A DNA stretch of 64,000 bases from Labyrinthula sp. Ha (lineage: Eukaryota; Sar; Bigyra; Labyrinthulida; Labyrinthulaceae), in NCBI GenBank assembly GCA_015227615.1, contig JAALGZ010000088.1, positions 1-64,000 of the forward strand. Reading direction: 5' to 3'. The notes beneath the pieces were generated by a model, which saw only the letters and a list, made by a program, of their open reading frames with translations, had not been told where the DNA came from and did no database searches. A program made the position numbers and the translations under genes. How positions within the stretch are numbered: the stretch's first letter is position 1; every line of letters starts with the position of its first letter. Positions 11,601 through 20,676 of this stretch are shown in pieces.

Positions 11601-12966
11601 GAAAGATAACGTCACACACCAAAAGAAGTACAGGGTAAGGTTTGCTGCCAATGGTAAAAACTCCGAAGTAGCTTCAACGACCTATTCACCGGTCTCAAAC
11701 AAGGGAGTAATCCGTCTTTTTCTGGCCTACGCGACTTGGAAAAGATACAAAATTTACCAGTTGGATGTCTCAAAGGCGTTTTTAAATGCCAGGATACCCC
11801 ACTTTAACTATTGTGAGATGCCTTTGGAGGATTTGAATAAGAGAAAGAACTTAGTTTGGAAGTCGGATAAAGCGATATATGGACTAAAGGTGTCAAGTAA
11901 GGCTTGGTTTTGGGATCTTGATGAAACACTCATGACGATAGGGATGGAACATTGTGGAGTTGAATTTACATTGTATCGAAAAAGGTATCCTGACCAATCG
12001 GTTGTATTTTTACTCGTTTATGTCGATGATATTTTGGTAACCGGAGATAATGAAAAGGTCAGTAATGACATATTGGAGTTTCTGCACCAAGCTTACGACC
12101 TGAAACAAACGACAACAACAGAGAAGTTTGTTGGGTACGAAATAGAAAAAATGAGAGACGGAACATATATTAGTTTAAAAGAATACATAGAAGAACTAAA
12201 CCAGAATTATCAAACAGGAAATATTGCGCAAAAAATTAATACACCATATATTCCAAATGAGTACCTTTACAAAGAAGAAGATGGTGCACTTGATCCAGCC
12301 CTTTATCAGTCGATAATTGGCTCTTTAACTTATGTCAGTGAAACAATTATACCGGATATAGCTTTTGCTGTAAACAGATTAGCGGTTTTTGGCAATTGTC
12401 CAACGAAGAAACACTTGAACGCAGCAAAACGAGTGTTAAGATACCTTAGTCAAACTAAAGATCTAGGAACAACAATAAGAAGTTTTGGTAGAAATCTATG
12501 CATAGAAGTCTACAGCAACGCGAGTTGGGGAAATGTACCAGATGGAACTTCAATAGACGGATATATAATTCTTGTAAATTCGATCCCTATTTCATGGAAG
12601 TCAAGAAAACAAAAAGAAGTTGCAAAATCAACGACAGAAGCCGAAACAATTGCACTTGCTAGAGCTTTGTCTACCTTAGTCTGGATCACTACGCTGTTAA
12701 AGTTTTTGAGAATGAAAGAACCTGAAGTGGAGATATATTGTGAAAGCTTGAGCACAATAAAATTATTAGATGATCACTCGTTGTCTTTCAGATCCAGGCA
12801 CATGAATATAAAGTACTTCTTTGTAAGAAACATAATTAAAGAAAATGAATGGGAAGTTCAGCATATTAGAAGTAGAAAAAACATCGCAGATATGATGACA
12901 AAACCTGGAAGCGTCAGAAGTTTTTTGGATGCAAGACGAGGACTCTTAAAGAGAAGAGGAGAATAA
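8680..12966 (+). CDS. Copia-1 Gag-Pol polyprotein, 1428 aa
   Basis: One uninterrupted frame with all copia domains in copia order. The Gag domain covers about residues 1-215. Two CCHC knuckles lie at C226/C229/H234/C239 and C244/C247/H252/C257. A Lys-rich linker spans about 305-365. Protease has DTG at D404. The GAG-pre-integrase block (FFGHPE...CEVCAKAK) is at about 545-585. The integrase core has D602, D664 and E700 (the last two 36 residues apart, the DX35E spacing). Reverse transcriptase has DVSKAFLN (D1029) and YVDD (D1116-D1117). RNase H spans about 1265-1415. Gag and Pol share one frame, so the Gag excess must come from processing or splicing, as in Drosophila copia. The ATG at 8680 is the first in-frame one after the primer-binding site. 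The GC content is similar to other copia copies here. Confidence 0.92.
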   Translation: MNTENNIKVLEGAKHYVTWRKRIDATLIEKGWMKILEAQETVSQEDITSLLSTETKRKDNAKVCSIVYNRVSDPILERLDGIELAIDIFQTLKEWYKPDPRLQKLRLKHKLQHPAGRTLVEKIENFKITLRRLEKLNVPIEEDDKIDGILKVVRIKGVDTFRMIVDADRQNYSFQQVCKHLLFIAQNADIKWEAKSDISSTREKGSQKHKNGSQRQHFNDKQQKICKNCGKRGHLAHQCRIPRCQLCNTLGHRDNQCRTKQEKRTKISMAQLKLENENVGIEEEDNEDAETVLTKDTEGETNSFFVAEIKSKSSKYKNSHIEIKYKSRKEQEKQNKKYKNSKKEYKKYKNIQKENKKFRSQDEISRFSPVEKRLLNKYIIQKAEMEKISNFKTRKQKLVQFIVDTGSSQHIVSRTLLPYIHNVKRISKEIISGLTADTVVNRVGDLKLKIKKGEYILLQKVLITETDVEVAIISVGKLLKNRYTLEAKDNILQIKDKKENTLVTIKKCITNLYRLRAEIGNSLEQKLVLSVENTRRYPWYTFFGHPEDTNLKQILAYYKLPEKEVNFPVSCEVCAKAKLTKNRIGKSRIQKAERPLQRMYCDSIAIPAMGKSGERGILLITDAFTKFRMLYIYKQESKIPKMLKYMVKRIQKESNLQLSTLYMDKGTEFRNELVENFCFSTGIEPRYAPTNTPQLNGLAESSNRTLLVKVRIFLEQAQLPHLYWPQAANFATVLLNRTPSKTQLKSPYELIFKVKPTLEKKIIFGQRVVYIDPEVKSKVHTPGRKTKYLGPAKHSAESYLLDDTSKNIVTTRNFKDLNNIDLLRNRMKRRNPLRDVRIKGNLESMEKELSAREQFLNIRNEATVEKPRHWVRRSTRKTAKPKNYKKTKIFYLAEEARALKIPTNDVFLLKQYQQATVPKSFFQIRYRNDKQHWYSAYEKKYNKFTSIAECKEVPRTEIPPGVKPFRFIEIFEVKKDNVTHQKKYRVRFAANGKNSEVASTTYSPVSNKGVIRLFLAYATWKRYKIYQLDVSKAFLNARIPHFNYCEMPLEDLNKRKNLVWKSDKAIYGLKVSSKAWFWDLDETLMTIGMEHCGVEFTLYRKRYPDQSVVFLLVYVDDILVTGDNEKVSNDILEFLHQAYDLKQTTTTEKFVGYEIEKMRDGTYISLKEYIEELNQNYQTGNIAQKINTPYIPNEYLYKEEDGALDPALYQSIIGSLTYVSETIIPDIAFAVNRLAVFGNCPTKKHLNAAKRVLRYLSQTKDLGTTIRSFGRNLCIEVYSNASWGNVPDGTSIDGYIILVNSIPISWKSRKQKEVAKSTTEAETIALARALSTLVWITTLLKFLRMKEPEVEIYCESLSTIKLLDDHSLSFRSRHMNIKYFFVRNIIKENEWEVQHIRSRKNIADMMTKPGSVRSFLDARRGLLKRRGE

Positions 12967-12976
12967 GCGGGGAAAG

Positions 12977-13094
12977 TATTAGAATATAAATATAGATAGA
13001 AATAAATTTACCTGTAGAAATAAATAGTCCAGTCTAGATTATATTATTCACTTAAGCAAGTTTTATTGTAAAACCCAACAAAATAGAAACAACA
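12977..13094 (+). repeat. Copia-1 3' LTR
   Basis: 118 bp, TATTAGAATA...AACAACA, preceded by a purine tract ending AAAG and followed by the GGGAC duplication at 13095-13099. Confidence 0.9.
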
Positions 13095-13099
13095 GGGAC
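13095..13099. repeat. Target-site duplication GGGAC, right of copia-1
   Basis: Exact copy of 8513-8517; gypsy-1 sequence resumes here. Confidence 0.85.
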
Positions 13100-13339
13100 T
13101 CGATGTACTTGTTTCTGAATTACGGCTTTCTCCTAAGAAAAAGAAGGAGAAATTGACTTTTGAGAGGATGCGAGCCTTGGATAAGGATCGTATCTCGTGT
13201 TTGAATCCGTATTACCAAGGAGAATGGAAGCGGATATCGGAAAAGGAACTTTTGGATGCCCAGACGCGTGAAGCTTTGGGTGATGGTTTGGTTTGAAAAT
13301 TTCTGAGGAGGAGGGGAGAATTATTATACCCTAATCGTT

Positions 13340-14000
13340 GTTTGAACGCCAATTAGTTCATATACATCTGGCTAATAGACATGGGTCTAGGATCCAAGAT
13401 GTAGCAGAAATGAGGCGGTTTAAATGGAAGATACCCTCGAGCTATGGTTCGAAAGTATCAGCGGAAGTAGTGATGCTTGGACTGAGGTCTAATTGTATTC
13501 ACTGTAATAGGGCACCGAAATAGGTGAAAACAAAATTGAGATTAGTAACGGAGGCTAGAAGACCTAAAGAGGTTCTTGTAGCTGACTTTTTGTATGTTAA
13601 TGCTAAAGGTTATATATTGGTTATAACGGATGCATTTTCTCGGTTTTCTTTTTTTTATTACGCTCCTAGAGCTGATGCAGGAACTGTAGTTAGGGCTCTA
13701 AGTAAGTTTCATACTTATTGGAGATTAGAGGTGGAGTTTACCCTTGTAACTGATAGGGGCTCCCATTTTGCGAACCAATTACTTGAACTGTTACAGAAGG
13801 AGGTTCGATTTACACATAACTACGCGGTGAGTTATGCTAGTTGGATCAATGGGGAGGTAGAAATTGTGCATAGGAAAGTTTTGAGCTTCTTGCGAAGTTT
13901 GGTTCCAGAACTTAGGTTACAATGGGATCAGTGGCCGGATGTGATTGAGTCAGTGATGACTGCAGTCAACGAGGTTCCTCTACCTAGTCGGAAGCTTCCT
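13340..14000 (+). pseudogene. Gypsy-1 integrase (fossil)
   Basis: An HHCC zinc-binding block (HIHLANRHG...CIHCNRAPK) lies at about 13360-13520. The catalytic core follows, with first Asp in VADFLYV (about 13580), second Asp in VTDRGSHF (about 13750) and Glu in INGEVEIVHR (about 13850). Integrase inserts the element DNA in the host genome. This is part of the same gypsy element as the 2.7-8.5 kb domains, separated from them only by copia-1. Confidence 0.8.
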
Positions 14001-14529
14001 GGCATGAAGGATGCTCCGAGCGCTAATCTGTTGTTTTTAAATACAGACCCTACTAGGGAGTACATTGAAACGGAGGCCTTTCCCAAAGTAATTTATCGGA
14101 AAATTGGAGATAGGCAGGGTGCGATTAGGGTTGATAAGTATATCTTATATCGTCTGTCGATGGAATTCCGCCGTAAGCTTGATGAGATGCATAGTCAAGT
14201 AGCTGATTATGTCTCACTTATGAAGAGGAGAAGGAATGATTATTGGAATAAGCGCCAAAAGAGAGTCGACAAGGCTTGCATACAATATGTGCCTGGAGAC
14301 TGGTGCTTAATTAGTACAAAGAATACCCCTAGGGACAATAATAAGATTAAGTTGATTTGGTCTGGTCCGATTAATGTAACCGAGTTACTCTCATCAAATG
14401 TTTATAAAGTTAGGTTATTGAATGGGGAAACCCAGATTGTACATGGAAGTCGTTTATACTTCTATGAGGCGGATGGTTTCGTACCCGATGACTCACTTCG
14501 GAAAGTTTTCATTAATAATTGGGGTGAAC

Positions 14530-15077
14530 TTGAAGTTCAGAAGTTTTTAGAAATTAGATACTCAAAAGGTGAGTACCTTTTAAGAGTTAGATGGAGGGGT
14601 TTCGAACCCGTAGATGATACATGGGAGCCCCTGCTCACCATGTACAGGGATGTGAAGGAGCTTACTCTTAAATTTTTGGGAGAAAAGCGAATTTCGAATA
14701 GGAAAAAATTGGTTAGGAAACAGGCGCAAGGTTGGTTAGATAGGAAATTTGCTACAGACGTATCGGCAGCGTGGGTTGGAAGACTCCGCCCTAGCTTGCT
14801 GCATTATTTAAGAGATAAGGAGGATCTTAGTGTTTGGGGGAAACTCCCTGGACGAAGAGATTTTGTATCAGGTTGGAAGAGTTTTGATCATAAATTGATT
14901 AGGAATCTTATTTTGAAATTTGATATGGGAAATTTTGAGCAACCTACGCGATATATGCCTTATAAGTCGAAGACTATGATGTATTCGTATTTGCAAAGAA
15001 AGTTGGGAAGGATGGATTTGGCTCCATTGAGGGGCCAGTTCATAGATATAGACAAGGGAGAAGAAACCTCGGAGAGG
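14530..15077 (+). pseudogene. Gypsy-1 chromodomain and C-terminal extension (fossil)
   Basis: After an SH3-like integrase tail (GDWCLIS...IWSGPINVTELL, about 14300-14400), a chromodomain with the pattern E-V-x-K-F-L...YLLRVRWRGFEP.DDTWEP lies at about 14530-14640. Chromodomains in chromoviruses guide integration toward marked chromatin. Some 130 further residues with no domain I recognise follow, until the copia-2 insertion. Gypsy-2 stops shortly after its chromodomain, so this extension is specific to gypsy-1. Confidence 0.75.
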
Positions 15078-15081
15078 TTTT
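15077..15081. repeat. Target-site duplication GTTTT, left of copia-2
   Basis: GTTTT lies just left of the copia-2 LTR and recurs at 19515-19519. Confidence 0.8.
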
Positions 15082-15219
15082 TGTTGACTAGTTGCTAATA
15101 TTGAAGAGGTGTATTTTAAGTTTGTCTTTATATTTTAGTGGTTTTGTTAAAAGCTTAAGAAAATACAGTTCGGTGAAACTCCTATTCCCTATTTGTAGTA
15201 TTCTAAATACAAGACAATA
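15082..15219 (-). repeat. Copia-2 3' LTR
   Basis: 138 bp; nearly identical to 19377-19514 (one difference seen). On the - strand it begins TATTGTC and ends GTCAACA. Confidence 0.9.
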
Positions 15220-15270
15220 TGCTCATACTTCCCCACTCTTCATAGCTCCTATGGTGTAAATGTATTTTTT

Positions 15271-15376
15271 ATTGACTTGACTTGTAACTTTTTTGTATCT
15301 TTTCTTGATTTTACTTGTAACTTTTCTTGTATTTTTTCTTGAGTTGACTTGTAACTTTACTTGTAACTTGTATTTT
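15271..15376 (-). repeat. Short degenerate repeat in copia-2 3' UTR
   Basis: CTTGTAACTT occurs exactly at 15281, 15314, 15348 and 15360, within T-rich filler built of CTTGTATTTT-like pieces. The array lies between the RNase H end and the 3' LTR of copia-2. Confidence 0.7.
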
Positions 15377-15388
15377 CTATTTCTTAAT

Positions 15389-18300
15389 TTACTTTAGTGT
15401 GTCCATTAACTTTTGAACTATGTTTTTGAAGATAACTTTATTGACCGGTTTCGTAAATATATCCGCTAAATTTTTTCTTGCTTCAGTGTATTTTATTTTC
15501 CAACTATTTCTTTTCAGTTCAAAGCGTGTAACAAAATATTTTATGTCGATATGACGACTTCTTCCGCTAATTGTTTGTCCTTCTAGTAACTTTACTGCAC
15601 CTTGGTTGTCTGAAAATACTGTAACTTCAGGTGTTTTCATCCTCAAAAACTTCAGAATATTTGTGCACCATTTCAAATTTGACACACCTCTTGCGACTCC
15701 TATGGTTTCTGCCTCTGTACTGGACTGAGCTACGAGATCTTGTTTCTTTGTTTTCCAAATAATCGGAGTTCCGTTCAAGAGAATAATATGGCCGTCAATA
15801 GACGCCATATTAGCTGGCACGTTTTTCCAACTAGCGTCACAATAAACCTCTATTTTCGTTTTGTTAATGTCTCTTTTAAATGATAGCGCCAGTTGTTTTG
15901 AGTGTAAAATATATTTAAGTATTCGTTTTGCTTGTCTTAAATGTTCTATTCCTGGTGCTTTCGAGAAGACCGAAAGTCGATTGACTGCCCATGCGATATC
16001 GGGACGACATGTTCTCGCTGCAAATAGTAGTGTTCCTATTATCGACTGAAAGTATTTTGGATCAATCTTTGATTCTGTGGGCTCATAATATAACCCTGAT
16101 TGATGTGGGATCCCAACGAATTTTGAATTCTCGACTTCGTATGTGATCGCTTTTGTTTCAATATAATTTTTTATATGTAGATAATAACATCTCGATGTTT
16201 TCTTAATCTCGAAACCTATGAACTTCTCGGAATTATCAGTATGTTTGATCTCGAAAATCTGTTTAAATTTGTTGAATAGTGCATTACCATTCTTCGGATT
16301 TTGACAAGCAAAAAGAATATCATCGACGTATATAATAAGAAACACTTCATCGCCATCCTGATCAAGTCGGTACATGGTGGTCTCAATAAGGCATTTGATG
16401 AAGTCTAGCTCCCTGAGACGTAAATCCAGAAGCTCATACCAACATCTTAATGATTCTTTTAAACCATATAACGCCTTTTCGCTTTGCCAATAAAAATTCT
16501 CCCGATCTTTGAAGTATTTTTGAGGGAGGATATAGTATCTTTTTGTTTCTAATTTAGCGTTTAGGTACGCTGTAGATACATCTAGTTGAAAGATATGCAA
16601 GCTGCTTTGCGACACTTTTGAGAAAAACATCCTGACGCACTCGAAATTAGTTACTGGACTATACGTCGGTTGAAGTGCCCTGCTAAATTTTCCGTTCGCA
16701 GTTATACGCACCTTATAAATATGCTTTTTTTGAACGTTGTCATATTTCTTAGAGTAAAGTTCAACGAGGTTCAAGACTTCAGCTTCCTGTGGTTTTTGTT
16801 GTATTGGAATTTTTGAAAAGCCGCCTATTGTTTCCAGTTTTACCAGCTCTTTATCATAAGCTTGATACCAGTGTTTGCTGTCTTCGTATCTTTTTATCTG
16901 TGAGTAACTTTTAGGTACCTTTCCCTTTTTCTTTTGCAGAAGAAAGATACTTTGAGCTGGATCTAGCAGTAAAGAATAAGCTTGTTCTACGAACGCTGTT
17001 AGCTGGGTTTGTTTTGCAACATATCTTCTTATAGGTTTCTTTTTTCTGTTGCTTCTTCTAACCCAGTCCTCTGGAACTTCTGTATTCTCCTCCTTTCTGA
17101 GGTTGTCAAACTGCACTTGTGGATCCAATGTATTTTCATTTTCATTTTTATATTTATTATATAGGTTATTTGTCAACGGAAGAATATCCCTTGCTAATAT
17201 TTCTTTTCCTGAAGCGTCATCCAATATTATGTGCTCTGCTGAAGTGTTTTTTACCCCAACATATATTCCTTTCTTGGATCTTGCTGCAAACTTATTTTCA
17301 GGCTTCTTAATTCTATATACTACCTTTTGACCAAACATAAAAAGATTGTTTAATTGTGGTTTTCTTTTAAATAAGACAAAACTGGAGGTGTTTCAACTGT
17401 AGAAGTAGATATATTGTTGCTGATGAACGCTGCGTATTTAGTCGCGTAGGTCCAGTATTTCTTTTCTACTTTCGACTCGTAAATGAGCGTTCTAGAAAGT
17501 TGTACTATTCTACCATTGGCTCTTTCAGCGGTGCCGTTTGCCTCTGGTAGATATACAGGACTAAACCTGAAACTTATACCCTCTTGGTCAAAGTATGTTC
17601 TCAAAGTAGAGTTTTTTGAATTCAGTTCCCTGATCCATATAAACTTCTTTTATTTTTTATTCGCTGAGCCTTTGTACTTTTTTGAAAAATATTATCAAGT
17701 TTTCTGGAATACGATCTTTTGACTTGAAATTCTCTACATATCTATATTTAGAGAAGCTGTCAGTAACGACAATAAAATAATGTTCTCCAGCTTTACCTCT
17801 TACAGTTGAAGATACAGTGTCACAATACAGTCTCTCTAGAGGTTTGCTGGCCTTGAACACTTTTTGTTTATGAACAGGTGTTCTTTGTTGTTTCGTTTTT
17901 GAACAAACTTCACAGCTTACTATATCAGGTACTTTTATTTTTATATTATGAAACTTTAAAGTATTTTTCAATATATTTACTGAAGGATGACCAAAAAATT
18001 TGTGGTAATATTCTACTTCAGAAATTTTAAATATCTCTTCGTTATCAATGAATTCTGCTTCTGTTTTGAATACTCTATTTGCTTCTTTCTTTGCAGTTAA
18101 AACTATTTTATTATCCTCATTTACGAAAACAATGTTCTTATCTTTAGTTTTTATTCTGAGATCTTTCTCTAAAAGTTTTCCAAAACTTATTAAACAAGTA
18201 TCTGTATCAAGAACTATTGCATCTTTCAAAACGAGAACCTTATTCATATCCGTTTTTATTTTGAACGAGGCTCTTTTAGTTATTGGCAACGTTCCACCTA

Positions 18301-19324
18301 CTACGTTTACGTGTCCATCTTGAACATCTTTTATTTCAAACGCTTTACTAATATATCTTTTAGGTAAAACGTGGCTACTTGCTCCTGAATCTACGATGAA
18401 TGGTATTTTATTTTTATCTTTTTCTATTGTATTTAGGACATGTTCTACCAAAACATCTGCAGTTTCATCATACACAGTTTCCGTATCTTCTTCTGAATTG
18501 TAAGATTTTTGTGTTCTTATTTCAAAGCTTTCAGACTGCTGGGTTTCTTCTCCTTGCTGAGTTACGTTTCTCGTGTTTGCTTCGTTATTTTCTTTGTTCC
18601 CACCTTTTCCGGGACACGCCGGTGCAAAATGTTTATCCGACTTACAAAGAATACAATACGTTCTAGCCGTGCATTTTTTTGTCACATGGTTAGTTCTCCA
18701 ACATCTTCCACACTTCTTTTTTGGTTTCGATGACTGCGAGTAATGGTTATTAGAAGATTTTTTATTGTTGTCTATTTTCTCTGCGATGAACCTCAGTTCT
18801 TTTAAAATTGTATAATATTTTCTTAAATTAGTATGTAGCCTGAGCTGTTGCTGCAACGAGTCTACTAAAGGATGTTTTAGGATCCTCATGATCCACGCTA
18901 TCTTGTCCTCGTCGTTAAGAGTTCCCGCTATCTCCTGATAACGTGCCTGATTAACGTCGAAGTTATTGATCCTTTCTAAAGCTGTATTCCCGGGTGAGTT
19001 GAATAGTAAGTTTCTGAGTCTGTCTCTTTCTGAGACGTCATCAGCAGAATACATATCCTTTATTCTCTCCCAGAGAGTATTTGGATCTTCAACGTCACCT
19101 ACGGATTCTATTACCTTTTCTGAAAGATGTTGGTAAATAATTCTAGTTGCAGTTGTGTCTATTTTGGCTTGGGATCTTTTTGACTTGCCCGTGTAAAGTT
19201 CATCACCAGGTTCGTCTTTAGAAACTCTGAGCCAAACACCCTCTTCACGAAGGAAGCTTTTAATTTTAATAACCCAGTTTTTATACTGTTGCGGGTTGTT
19301 AAGTTTGAAAGTACTATCACCCAT
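15389..19324 (-). pseudogene. Copia-2 Gag-Pol region (broken)
   Basis: Copia-type Gag-Pol on the - strand. Gag begins MGDSTFKLNN; two CCHC-like knuckles (CGRCWRTNHVTKKC and CILCKSDKHFAPAC); protease DSGASSHV; GAG-pre-integrase block (FFGHPS...CEVCSKTK); integrase core; reverse transcriptase with QLDVSTAYLNA and IYVDDILFA; RNase H with VYCDASW, SSTEAE and DNQGAVKLL. It is clearly related to copia-1 (the FGHP, CEVC and RNase H blocks align) but is a different subfamily. Broken, about two breaks. Confidence 0.85.
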
Positions 19325-19365
19325 TCTTTTTATTTTTTAGGGAAGTAATATAAAATTCTTTTGCT

Positions 19366-19376
19366 GGTTGTTAACC
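19366..19376 (-). promoter_or_regulatory. Copia-2 primer-binding site, matches tRNA-Asn anticodon loop
   Basis: On the - strand GGTTAACAACC directly follows the 5' LTR. It shares GGTTAACA with copia-1 and is complementary to a GUU anticodon loop. Confidence 0.6.
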
Positions 19377-19514
19377 TGTTGACTAGTTGCTAATATTGAA
19401 GAGGTGTATTTTAAGTTTGTCTTTATATTTTAGTGGTTTTGTTAAAAGCTTAAGAAAATACAGTTCGGTGAAACTCCTATTCCCTATTTCTAGTATTCTA
19501 AATACAAGACAATA
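19377..19514 (-). repeat. Copia-2 5' LTR
   Basis: 138 bp; pairs with 15082-15219. It is followed on the + strand by the GTTTT duplication at 19515-19519. Confidence 0.9.
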
Positions 19515-19519
19515 GTTTT
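19515..19519. repeat. Target-site duplication GTTTT, right of copia-2
   Basis: Exact copy of 15077-15081; gypsy-1 sequence resumes here. Confidence 0.8.
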
Positions 19520-20556
19520 CCCTTGATAAATTGGAATTTGGTAGGAGATTTGATTCACTGGGATCAGCAAAATCATTTCTAATGGAGACTTGTCCTGAGG
19601 GAGTAAGTCAAACGTATAGGAACGCTTTCGAACGAAAGAAAAAAGAGGTTGAGACGATGGTAAAAATTTGTGAAGATCGTGTCATTAAACTTTATCAAAA
19701 TCTGGTGTCGAGAGCTGGGATGAAATGTAAGTATCTCTTATACTCACTAGAACTAAGTCGTAAGAGGTACCTACACGAAGTCTTGGACAAAGAATACCCT
19801 AAAGAATTGGTTTCGGAAATTGAAGGAATCCTTGTTACTCCAGTGGAGTGCGAGTTGTCTGGGGGAAGTCTTGTCGCAGAATTTAGGCGTGAACAAACTT
19901 TTACGTTTAAACATCTTTGTGGCAATTTATGTTTGGTTGGTTTTGAGGGAAGCCCGTTTTGGACAAGAATTTGTGTCCCGCCTCGGGATAAACTTTGGTT
20001 TACTGCGGACTTATACAAGTCGGCAATTTTAACGGAGTGGCCTGAAGACAACGCGGACTTATTACTAATGGATCCTCCTTGGGCGATAGGTCAGGCGAAT
20101 CCGATTAGAGGATTGAGAGTTCCTTATGTACGGAAACCTGATTCTCAGGTCCTAAATTTGAATTTCGAAGCTCTTAAAGCTTCTTTTTTAGCAATTTGGG
20201 TAGTGGAGCGAACACTCGCTTTAACCTTAGATAGTATGTTTGAAAGGGGATATGACTTAGTTCATATCATAGAATGGGTAAAACTGGCACCGAGTGGTAG
20301 AATAAGAGCATCATTAGGCTATTATTTCCAGTACTCGGCAGAGTCTTTATTGATTTTTGTAAAGAGAAAGGAACGCACTTCCTCTCTTGTAGTGGAAAAA
20401 ATAGAAAGACTTAGAAAGGAAAAGGCAATCTTTGCAGATCGCCTAGTGGAAGGGGTTAAGCCTAGAAAGGTATATGAATTGTTTGGAAAGGTCTTTGATA
20501 ATCGACATCTTAAGGTAGAATTACTCGCTAGATGTGCTAATCTGAAGTACGGATAG
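19520..20556 (+). CDS. MT-A70-type adenine methyltransferase domain carried by gypsy-1
   Basis: About 345 residues in an open frame ending at 20556. The C-terminal half has the hallmarks of the MT-A70 family (METTL3, METTL4, IME4, MTA1), which transfer a methyl group from S-adenosylmethionine to N6 of adenine. DPPW, the catalytic motif, lies at 20071-20082 after the hydrophobic strand NADLLLM. FLAIWVVERTLAL, GYDLVHIIEWVK, YSAESLLIFVKR and the closing KPRKVYEL...LKVELLAR block match the family order. The N-terminal third is helical and charged, with no domain I recognise. The segment lies between the chromodomain/copia-2 and the purine tract and 3' LTR of gypsy-1, on the same strand, so it belongs to the retroelement. 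No ATG stands at its left edge, which abuts copia-2. Target (RNA or DNA) cannot be told. Confidence 0.75.
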
Positions 20557-20562
20557 ATACAG

Positions 20563-20649
20563 TTTGGTTTAAAGGTCGATTCTTTAGTCTCAGGCAAAGC
20601 ATTTGGATGCTTCGTCCCTAAAGTATTGCCTAGCGAAAAGGTTACCAAA
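20563..20649 (+). other. Nested inverted repeats before the gypsy-1 purine tract
   Basis: Three nested pairs of arms: TTTGGT (20563-20568) with ACCAAA (20644-20649); AGGCAA (20592-20597) with TTGCCT (20626-20631); AGCAT (20598-20602) with ATGCT (20607-20611) around a 4-nt loop. As RNA this would form a stacked stem-loop just downstream of the methyltransferase stop and just before the 3' purine tract. Confidence 0.5.
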
Positions 20650-20660
20650 TAGCCTTTTAG

Positions 20661-20675
20661 AAGGTGAGGAGGGGG
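20661..20675 (+). promoter_or_regulatory. Gypsy-1 polypurine tract
   Basis: AAGGTGAGGAGGGGG stands directly before the 3' LTR. The polypurine tract primes plus-strand DNA synthesis in LTR retrotransposons. Confidence 0.7.
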
Positions 20676-20676
20676 T

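Larger units (their letters stand above)
8518..13094 (+). mobile_element. Copia-1: Ty1/copia element, looks whole
   Basis: A 4577-bp Ty1/copia retrotransposon inserted in gypsy-1 just downstream of RNase H. It has LTRs of 113 bp (8518-8630) and 118 bp (12977-13094), a primer-binding site at 8631, one long Gag-Pol reading frame (8680-12966), a purine tract (12966-12976, including GCGGGGAAAG) and GGGAC duplications on both sides. The LTRs begin TATTAG and end AACA, not TG...CA. The two LTRs differ at roughly nine or ten sites plus a short indel, which would suggest a fair age although the frame is whole. Confidence 0.93.
15082..19514 (-). mobile_element. Copia-2: young Ty1/copia element on the - strand
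   Basis: A 4433-bp copia element inserted in gypsy-1 between the chromodomain extension and the MT-A70 segment. Both LTRs are 138 bp and differ at one position by my reading, so the insertion is recent. Target duplication is GTTTT. On its own strand the LTR runs TATTGTCTTG...AGTCAACA. Parts on the - strand: Gag from ATG at 19324; CCHC knuckles about 18715-18620; protease (VDSGASSHV) about 18400-18365; integrase about 17960-17420; reverse transcriptase about 16900-16000 with YVDD near 16330; RNase H about 15860-15440. The coding region is broken, with about two breaks. Confidence 0.92.

Noticed and set aside
15271-15376. A CRISPR-like array
   Set aside because: Units are short, T-rich and irregular, and lie in the 3' UTR of a copia element.
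19520-20556. Reading the MT-A70 segment as a free-standing host gene
   Set aside because: It has no ATG at its left edge, abuts the copia-2 target duplication, and is followed within 120 bp by the gypsy-1 purine tract and 3' LTR on the same strand. The element reading is simpler, though a host origin of the captured domain is likely.
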